Of a DNA stretch of 8,432 nt, positions 1 to 4,719 are shown in pieces. How positions within the stretch are numbered: the stretch's first letter is position 1; each line of letters starts with the position of its first letter. The notes below the pieces were generated by a model, which was given only the letters and a program-made list of their open reading frames with translations, was not told where the DNA came from and did not search any database. Where the stretch lies: positions 1 to 8,432 of the forward strand of contig CAISJA010000428.1 in assembly GCA_903885525.1 (NCBI GenBank). Reading direction: 5' to 3'. Source of the stretch: an uncultured Opitutaceae bacterium. Its GTDB lineage: Bacteria; Verrucomicrobiota; Verrucomicrobiia; Opitutales; Opitutaceae. A program made the position numbers and the translations under genes.

Positions 1-357
1 AAGGTAGAGCCGGTCCGCCAGCGGCAACGTCTCCTCGTAGAGTCCTTGGCCGCCGCAGACCATGATTTCCCCCGGCCCGGTCCGCGCGAGGGCGAGGGCT
101 TCTGCCACCGAGGCGGCGCGCCGCGCCGGGGCGGGCAGCGGGCGGTGCCGCCGGGTGAGCACAATCGGGCGCCGGCCATCCGCCGTCGCGCCCGGCCAAG
201 CCTCGAAGCACAACCGGCCCAGCAGCAACGTGCGCCCGGCGGTGTGTTGTTCAAACCAGGCCCGGTCCTCCGGCAGGCGGAACGCCAGCCGGCCGGCGCG
301 TCCGATCACGCGGTTTTCGCTGCAGGCGACAATGAGGCTGAGGGGGGCGGTGGCCAC
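1..357 (-). CDS. folA: Dihydrofolate reductase, N-terminal 119 residues (3' end outside window)
   Basis: Reduces dihydrofolate to tetrahydrofolate with NADPH in the cytoplasm, feeding thymidylate, purine and methionine synthesis. The translation lines up with DHFR across its whole visible length: an N-terminal strand followed by ENRVIG (14-19), the catalytic acid in LPED (D31, equivalent to E. coli D27), the cofactor-binding GR (47-48), GRRPIVLTR (61-69), and the Gly-Gly segment IMVCGGQGLYEETLP (98-112). The start is a GTG at 357-355. The nearby ATG is in another frame, and no in-frame ATG lies close upstream; no good Shine-Dalgarno is visible. The C-terminal third, roughly 45-60 residues, lies beyond the left edge. 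Oddity: the usual Pro-Trp before the catalytic helix is Ala-Phe (25-26), and the Thr that normally follows the cofactor-binding Arg by two positions is Cys50. The fold identity is secure; how well it works as a canonical enzyme is less certain. It is divergent from the methyltransferase gene. Confidence 0.9.
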   Translation of the reverse strand, partial: MATAPLSLIVACSENRVIGRAGRLAFRLPEDRAWFEQHTAGRTLLLGRLCFEAWPGATADGRRPIVLTRRHRPLPAPARRAASVAEALALARTGPGEIMVCGGQGLYEETLPLADRLYL

Positions 358-421
358 GGGATGGCATGAGCTACGGAGCGGGCCGCAGACGCCGCAAGCG
401 CATTCCCTCCCGGAATTGGCG

Positions 422-451
422 TTGTCCTGCCCGGGGCTGCGGCGGGATACT
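422..451 (+). promoter_or_regulatory. Weak candidate promoter for the methyltransferase gene
   Basis: In the 102-base divergent gap between folA and the methyltransferase, TTGTCC (422-427) and GATACT (446-451) are separated by 18 bases. Each matches four of six sigma-70 consensus positions. A transcript from this site would begin at about the GTG at 460, so the mRNA would be nearly leaderless, which would fit the absence of a convincing Shine-Dalgarno. The match is weak and the same bases form a hairpin, so this is only a suggestion. I see no comparable promoter for folA on the other strand. Confidence 0.2.
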
Positions 452-456
452 CCCGC
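442..456 (+). repeat. Short perfect inverted repeat just before the methyltransferase start
   Basis: GCGGGA (442-447) and TCCCGC (451-456) are perfect inverted repeats around a three-base loop TAC, ending three bases before the GTG start at 460. If transcribed, a 6-bp GC-rich stem would sit where a ribosome must load. In DNA this GC-rich such a stem can arise by chance. It could instead be an operator half-site pair or nothing. Confidence 0.3.
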
Positions 457-459
457 GCC

Positions 460-1203
460 GTGAGCTTCCAGGACTATTTTCCCACCCAGGCGTCCACCTA
501 TGCCCGGGCCCGGCCGACCTATCCGGTGGAGTTGTTCGACCACCTCGCGCGCCTGGTGCCGGGGCACGGGCTGGCGTGGGACTGCGGGACGGGCAACGGA
601 CAGGCGGCGGTGGCCTTGGCGGCGCATTTCCAGCAAGTCATCGCCACCGAGCCGAGCGCGGCGCAGCTCGCCCAGGCTGCGCCGCATGCCCGCGTGGTGT
701 ATGTGCGCAGCGCCGAGACGGTGGGGGAGATCCGCGACGGCACGGCGGACATCGTGACGGCGGCGCAGGCGGCGCACTGGTTTGATCTGAGCCTCTTTTA
801 TCCCGAGGTGCGGCGCGTGCTCCGTCCCGGCGGCTTGCTGGCGATCTGGACCTACGCGCTCTGCGCGGTCGCGCCCGAACTGGATCCGCTAATCCGGCGG
901 TTCTACACCGAGACCGTCGGCCCGCATTGGCCGCCCGAGCGGCGGCATGCGGAAAACGCCTACCAGGAGCTGGACTTTCCCTTCGCGGAAATCCCCTTTC
1001 CCGAACTCTGCCTCCGGGTGGAGTGGACGGTGGCCGAGTTTGCGGTCTACCTGCGGACCTGGTCGGCGGTGACGCGATACAGGCAGGCGCGCGGCGCTGA
1101 TCCGGTCCTGCCATTCGAAGCGGAACTGGCCCCGGTGTGGGGCGAGGGGCCGCGGCGCGTCACCTGGCCGCTCGGCGGGCGGCTGGGCCGGGTGGAGGGC
1201 TAG
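460..1203 (+). CDS. Class I SAM-dependent methyltransferase, substrate unknown
   Basis: A 247-residue cytosolic methyltransferase of the class I Rossmann fold. Visible motifs: glycine-rich motif I WDCGTGNGQAA (40-50) for the adenosylmethionine methionine moiety, the acidic residue ending strand 2 (E64 in IATEPS) expected to hold the ribose hydroxyls, motif IV with AAHWFD (104-109), and the post-motif VLRPGGLLAIW (120-130). The N-terminal YFPTQASTYARARPTYP resembles the helix of the Methyltransf_11/UbiE-like group that includes trans-aconitate methyltransferase-like proteins. The less conserved second half (about 135-247) should form the substrate cap, and I cannot name the substrate. The start is GTG, chosen because it gives the family's usual N-terminus; no ATG fits, and the ribosome-binding site is weak. 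It is the only plus-strand gene in the window. It is divergent from folA and overlaps the end of cls by four bases, so it is probably transcribed alone. Confidence 0.87.
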   Translation: MSFQDYFPTQASTYARARPTYPVELFDHLARLVPGHGLAWDCGTGNGQAAVALAAHFQQVIATEPSAAQLAQAAPHARVVYVRSAETVGEIRDGTADIVTAAQAAHWFDLSLFYPEVRRVLRPGGLLAIWTYALCAVAPELDPLIRRFYTETVGPHWPPERRHAENAYQELDFPFAEIPFPELCLRVEWTVAEFAVYLRTWSAVTRYRQARGADPVLPFEAELAPVWGEGPRRVTWPLGGRLGRVEG

Positions 1204-2651
1204 AGCATCGGTGCCAGCAGGCGGCTCAATTCCTCGCCGATGGCGGGAAACAGCCGGCGTCCGGCGCGCGGCTCCGGCATGGGCCGGGATTGGGCGAAGA
1301 CCTCCTGCATCCACGCGCTGAGCACGCGGGCTTCGCCGGCGGCGTAGGTGAAGACGCCGCACTCGAAGTTCACAAAGAGGCTGCGCTGGTCCAGGTTGGC
1401 GGAGCCCCACAGGCCGACCGCTTCGTCGGAGAGCACGAGTTTGGCGTGGTTCATGCCGGGCGAGTAGAAGAGGACCTTGGCTCCGGCCTGGTGCAGCCCC
1501 CGCAGGTAATGGCGGCGCGCCAGGTCGGTGACCGGATGGTTGGAGCGGGCGGGGACGACGAGCCGGACATCGATCCCTTCGCGGGCCTTGAGCAGGAGCA
1601 GCCGGTACAGCACCTCGTCGGGGATGAAATAGGGCGTGACGATCCAGAGGCTGCGCGCGGCCTGCTGCACGAGGGAGAGGATGCCTTCGTAGAGGGTGTC
1701 GCCCGCGACGTCGGGTCCGCTGGCCACCACCTGGAGCTCGCCCGGTGCGTCCGGGACCGGGGCCGCGGCCGGCAGATCGCGGGACAGGGCGGTGTAGGAC
1801 TGGCCGCTGGCGAAGGCCCAGTCGGCGAGGAAGATGTTTTCCAGCACGCTCACGGCCGGGCCCTCGACGACGGCACCGAAGTCGCGCCAGCGGCGCCGGT
1901 GGGGTGTGGGCCCCATGTATTCCTGGGCGAGGTTGCGGCCGCCGACCGCCGCCACGCGGTGGTCAAAGACGGCGATTTTGCGGTGATTGCGCAGGTTGGC
2001 CGAGCCGCGCGTCTGCAACGGCAGCACGGGCATGAATTTCACGACCTCGCCGCCGGCGCGGCGGATCGGATCGCAAAACGATCCGCTGCTCAGGAAGCAG
2101 CCGAGCGAGTCGAGGAGCAGGCGGACCTGCACGCCCTCGCTGGCCCGTTGGGCGAGCAGCTGCACGAACCGCTGTCCCACGGCGTCGCGGCCGAGGATGA
2201 AGGTCATGAGGTGGATGCTGTGCCGGGCGGCCAGAATCCGGCGCTCCAGCTCCTGGAAGGCATCCTGTCCGTCGGTGAGGAAACGTACGCGGTTGCCGCC
2301 GACCGGAGGCGCGGCGCCGTTCCGGGTGAGGACGCGGGCGGTGGCGGAATCTGCGGCCGCGCAGGGCGGGAGGGCGGGCACCCTGGGATCGAGCCGGGCT
2401 TTGCCGGCGACCAGGCGGCGGATCTTGCGGCCGCCGAAGAGGAGGAAGAGGGGCACGCCGAGGTAGGGGATGAGCACGATGGCCAGGAGCCAGGCCATGG
2501 TGTTGCCCGGCTGCTTGCGTTCGCTCATGAGGCGTGCGATGGCGAACAGCGCCAGGAGCACGCCGGCCACCGTGAGCAAATGCGGCAGCACGCCGCTGGT
2601 GAACGGATGTTCCAAAAATGTCCGGGAGGCTTGCTCGAACCACTGCTGCAC
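1200..2651 (-). CDS. cls: Cardiolipin synthase (two-HKD phospholipase D family)
   Basis: Makes cardiolipin at the inner membrane, in the bacterial ClsA-type reaction by condensing two phosphatidylglycerols and releasing glycerol. With the start used here it is 483 residues, the normal ClsA-like length. Two N-terminal membrane helices (about 21-42 and 52-73, the PLDc_N region) are followed by two catalytic halves. The first HKD motif is HRKIAVFD (H223, K225, D230) followed by GGRN; the second is HAKLVLSD (H402, K404, D409) followed by GSANLDQRS. The longest open frame begins at an ATG at 2786, inside the tRNA-Tyr gene, and would add 45 proline/arginine-rich residues ahead of the first helix. 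I therefore use the GTG at 2651-2649 (QQWFEQ follows). No strong Shine-Dalgarno supports it, so the exact start is less sure than the gene. The stop shares CTAG (1200-1203) with the convergent methyltransferase. It lies 108 bases downstream of the tRNA, so readthrough transcription is possible. Confidence 0.94.
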   Translation of the reverse strand: MQQWFEQASRTFLEHPFTSGVLPHLLTVAGVLLALFAIARLMSERKQPGNTMAWLLAIVLIPYLGVPLFLLFGGRKIRRLVAGKARLDPRVPALPPCAAADSATARVLTRNGAAPPVGGNRVRFLTDGQDAFQELERRILAARHSIHLMTFILGRDAVGQRFVQLLAQRASEGVQVRLLLDSLGCFLSSGSFCDPIRRAGGEVVKFMPVLPLQTRGSANLRNHRKIAVFDHRVAAVGGRNLAQEYMGPTPHRRRWRDFGAVVEGPAVSVLENIFLADWAFASGQSYTALSRDLPAAAPVPDAPGELQVVASGPDVAGDTLYEGILSLVQQAARSLWIVTPYFIPDEVLYRLLLLKAREGIDVRLVVPARSNHPVTDLARRHYLRGLHQAGAKVLFYSPGMNHAKLVLSDEAVGLWGSANLDQRSLFVNFECGVFTYAAGEARVLSAWMQEVFAQSRPMPEPRAGRRLFPAIGEELSRLLAPML

Positions 2652-2696
2652 CCGCGCAGAATCGCAGGCCGGGGGGCGTTTGCAAGCGGCGTGCGC

Positions 2697-2724
2697 GGCG
2701 GGAGCCGAGCCACGTCTTCCCGCC
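2697..2724 (-). repeat. Inverted repeat in the tRNA-Tyr to cls gap
   Basis: GGCGGGA (2697-2703) and TCCCGCC (2718-2724) form a perfect 7-bp inverted repeat around a 14-base loop in the 108 bases between the tRNA 3' end and the cls start. No T-run follows on the minus strand, so it is not a standard intrinsic terminator. The five-T run in this gap instead lies directly after the tRNA CCA (2754-2758 on the plus strand as AAAAA). I see no clear promoter for cls here. Confidence 0.25.
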
Positions 2725-2759
2725 CCGGCCTCCGGGCTGATTTTCCCGCCGCGAAAAAT

Positions 2760-2846
2760 TGGTGGTGGAAGGTGGATTCGAACCACCGAAGGACGATGTC
2801 CAACTGATTTACAGTCAGTCGCGTTTGGCCACTTCGCTATTCCACC
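2760..2846 (-). tRNA. tRNA-Tyr, anticodon GTA, CCA encoded
   Basis: Reading the minus strand, GGTGGAA pairs with TTCCACC to give a full 7-bp acceptor stem (2846-2840 with 2770-2764). The discriminator A is at 2763 and the CCA tail (2762-2760) is encoded. The anticodon arm is ACTGA-CTGTAAA-TCAGT, a perfect 5-bp stem with anticodon GTA at 2812-2810, which reads UAC and UAU. A long variable arm with GGAC pairing to GTCC marks it as class II, as expected for bacterial tRNA-Tyr. The T arm is GGTGG-TTCGAAT-CCACC, again perfectly paired. It lies between radC and cls on the same strand. A five-base T run begins one base after CCA and may help end or process the transcript. Confidence 0.97.
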
Positions 2847-2864
2847 AGCACAAAACGAGGGGTC

Positions 2865-2894
2865 AAGCTACGGGGTAATCTCCGCCTTTGCCAA
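2865..2894 (-). promoter_or_regulatory. Candidate sigma-70-type promoter for tRNA-Tyr
   Basis: On the minus strand, TTGGCA (2894-2889) matches five of six positions of a -35 element. It is followed after 18 bases by TAGCTT (2870-2865), a poor -10 element. Transcription would begin about ten bases before the mature tRNA 5' end at 2846, a typical distance for a tRNA gene. The 79-base gap between radC and the tRNA is also slightly more AT-rich than its surroundings. The -10 is weak, so this is a suggestion. Confidence 0.4.
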
Positions 2895-2925
2895 GAGGTT
2901 TTTTCCGAAAATGCAGGGGTGGCGC

Positions 2926-3645
2926 TCAGAGCAGGCCGGCCTGGCGGAAACTATACCAACCCAGGCCCTTGGGGTCGAGGGCCGGCAGCCCGAGGATGAG
3001 GTGGTCGAGCAGGTCAATGTCCACGGCCCGGCCCGCTTCGCGCAACTGGCGCGTCACCTGGACATCCGCCGCGCTGGGGGCGGGATCGCCGCTGGGGTGG
3101 TTGTGGGCGCAGAGGATGGCGGTGGCCCCTTCGCGGATGGCCTCGCGGAAGACCTCGCGCGGATGGACGAGGCTGCTGGTGGCGGTGCCGGAGGTGATTT
3201 CCACCTGCCGGAGCAGGCGGTTGCGGCGGTTGAGGCAGAGCACCCAAAATTTCTCCACCGCGAGCCCGGCGGTCAGGCCGGCGAAATGGCGCCAGACCAA
3301 TTCCGGGCGATCGAGGACGGGGGCGGTGCCGCCGTCGGCGGCGAGCACGCGCCGGGCCGTCTCCATGACGGCGACGAGTTGCAGGGCCTTGACCGGGCCG
3401 ATGCCGCGCAGGCGGCGGAAGTCGGCCGGGGTCCAGCGGATCAGGGCCCCGAGGGAGCCGGCGGTGGCGAGCAAATGCTGGGCGAGGGCGAGCACATTTT
3501 GCCCGCGGCTGCCGCTGCGCAGCAGCATGGCCAGCAATTCGGTGTCGCTCAGGGCGGCGGCCCCGAGCCGGGCCAGGCGTTCCTGCGGACGGTCCTGGAC
3601 CGCGAGGTCCTTCAGGCGGAGCGGGGCAGCGGGGTCTTCACTCAT
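2926..3645 (-). CDS. radC: RadC-family JAMM/MPN+ protein
   Basis: A complete 239-residue RadC. The N-terminal part carries a helix-hairpin-helix-like segment RRLRGIGPVKALQL (77-90), which usually contacts DNA. The C-terminal JAMM/MPN+ domain has the full zinc motif: E131 upstream, then H181, H183, S191 and D194 in the spacing HxHx7Sx2D, within AHNHPSGDPAPSAAD. The end, GWYSFRQAGLL, is also typical. JAMM domains elsewhere are metalloproteases, but the biochemical activity of chromosomal RadC is not settled and its old DNA-repair label is doubtful. The start is ATG at 3645. The only Shine-Dalgarno-like sequence is GGTGGA, nine bases upstream, which lies inside a hairpin. The gene follows the foldase gene by 36 bases and is probably cotranscribed with it and mfd. 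Confidence 0.96.
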   Translation of the reverse strand: MSEDPAAPLRLKDLAVQDRPQERLARLGAAALSDTELLAMLLRSGSRGQNVLALAQHLLATAGSLGALIRWTPADFRRLRGIGPVKALQLVAVMETARRVLAADGGTAPVLDRPELVWRHFAGLTAGLAVEKFWVLCLNRRNRLLRQVEITSGTATSSLVHPREVFREAIREGATAILCAHNHPSGDPAPSAADVQVTRQLREAGRAVDIDLLDHLILGLPALDPKGLGWYSFRQAGLL

Positions 3646-3654
3646 GGGGGCGGG

Positions 3655-3677
3655 TCCACCCGCCGGCCACGGGTGGA
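3655..3677 (-). repeat. Hairpin between the foldase stop and the radC start
   Basis: TCCACCCG (3655-3662) and CGGGTGGA (3670-3677) form a perfect 8-bp stem with a 7-base loop. It begins four bases after the foldase stop codon and ends nine bases before the radC ATG, nearly filling the 36-base gap. In the transcript its 3' arm contains GGTGGA, the only plausible radC ribosome-binding site. No T-run follows, so it is not an intrinsic terminator. A role in coupling radC translation to the upstream gene is inference. Confidence 0.45.
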
Positions 3678-3681
3678 GGGT

Positions 3682-4719
3682 TTAGAAGTGTTTCACGTAG
3701 CCGTTGCGGCGGAGGCGTTCCAGCCAGCGGTCCTGGGCCTGGCGGGCGCTCTGCTGCTGGAGCATGCGCTCGATCTGGTCGCGGACCTCATCCAGCGTCT
3801 GGATGCCGGCGCGTTTGCGGTCCTCCACGAAGAGGACGAAGACGCCTTCCGGCATGAGGATGGGGGCGGTGTGCTGGCCCTTTTCGAGGGTAAAAAGGGT
3901 TTCGCTGAATTCCTTGCGCAGATCAGATTTGTGCTGCCAGCCCCAGTCGCCGCCCTTGTTGCGGCGGGAGTCCTGGCTGTAGAGGCGGGCGAGGTCGGTG
4001 AAGCTGGCTCCGGCCTTGAGCTGGGCGATGAGGTCGTTGGCCTTGGTGCGGAGCGTCTCGTCGGTGTCCTCGGGGGCGCGGGTAAACTGGATGAGGCGCA
4101 GGTGGACCGCGTCTTCCTGGTAAAAGCGGTCCTTGTTTTCCTCGTAAAACGTCTGGATGCGCACGGGGCTGACGGTGCTGGCGGATTTGCGCTGCTGCTG
4201 GCGCATGTAGCCGTAGATCATGTCCTCTTCGGTCTCCTTGCGGTAATCCTTCTGGGAGATGCCGCGGGAGCGGAGGTAGGCGAGGAACTTGCTGCGGTCG
4301 CCGTCGAACTGGGTGGCGATGGTCTCCGAGATGGCGTTGTCGATGTAGCTGGCGGGGACCTTGCGTTTCTCGTCCTTGTAAAATTCCTTCACGATGAGAA
4401 CCTTGTCGATCAGGTCCTGGAGGATGCTGTCCTGCAGCTGCTGGAGCTTTTCATTGAATTCGCGCTCGTTGTGGCTGTCGCGCTGGAGCTGGGGCAGGAG
4501 CGGGGAAATTTCGCGGCGGATATCGTCAACGGTGATGATCTTCTCCTCGGCGATGGCGGCGATGCCGTTGGCGAAACGCAGATTCAGGCCGTCGTCAATC
4601 GGCAGGCTGGCGGCGGCCGCGCCGGTCGGCGGCGTTTGCGCCCGGGCCGGGAGGGCGGCACCGGCGAACAGCAGGGCCAGGCAGGTGACGGGGAACAGAC
4701 GGGAACCGTGGAATATCAT
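3682..4719 (-). CDS. SurA/PpiC-like periplasmic peptidyl-prolyl cis-trans isomerase (parvulin)
   Basis: A 345-residue exported foldase. Residues 1-27 are a classical Sec signal peptide: a basic start, the hydrophobic core FPVTCLALLFAGAAL, and cleavage after ARA (25-27) before QTPP. Residues about 50-190 form a SurA-like chaperone region rich in charged helices (VDDIRREISPLLPQ, ISQKDYRKETEEDM). A single parvulin domain follows at about 203-300, with the hallmark SQDSRRNKGGDWGW (248-261) and FTLEKGQHTAPI. A basic coiled tail ends the protein. SurA-family proteins assist outer-membrane protein folding, whereas other PpiC-like proteins serve secreted clients; the client here cannot be read from sequence. 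SurA of E. coli has two parvulin domains, so I avoid that symbol. Its ATG overlaps the mfd stop as ATGA, implying translational coupling, and radC follows 36 bases later. Confidence 0.95.
   Translation of the reverse strand: MIFHGSRLFPVTCLALLFAGAALPARAQTPPTGAAAASLPIDDGLNLRFANGIAAIAEEKIITVDDIRREISPLLPQLQRDSHNEREFNEKLQQLQDSILQDLIDKVLIVKEFYKDEKRKVPASYIDNAISETIATQFDGDRSKFLAYLRSRGISQKDYRKETEEDMIYGYMRQQQRKSASTVSPVRIQTFYEENKDRFYQEDAVHLRLIQFTRAPEDTDETLRTKANDLIAQLKAGASFTDLARLYSQDSRRNKGGDWGWQHKSDLRKEFSETLFTLEKGQHTAPILMPEGVFVLFVEDRKRAGIQTLDEVRDQIERMLQQQSARQAQDRWLERLRRNGYVKHF

Noticed and set aside
366..785. A 139-codon plus-strand frame with an ATG start overlapping the methyltransferase
   Set aside because: The protein is Arg/Gly/Pro-rich noise, while the overlapping frame from GTG 460 encodes clear methyltransferase motifs.
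1137..2807. A 556-codon plus-strand frame opposite cls
   Set aside because: First codon bases again face the cls wobble bases. It also overlaps the end of the methyltransferase and the tRNA, and ends in a peptide derived from the tRNA.
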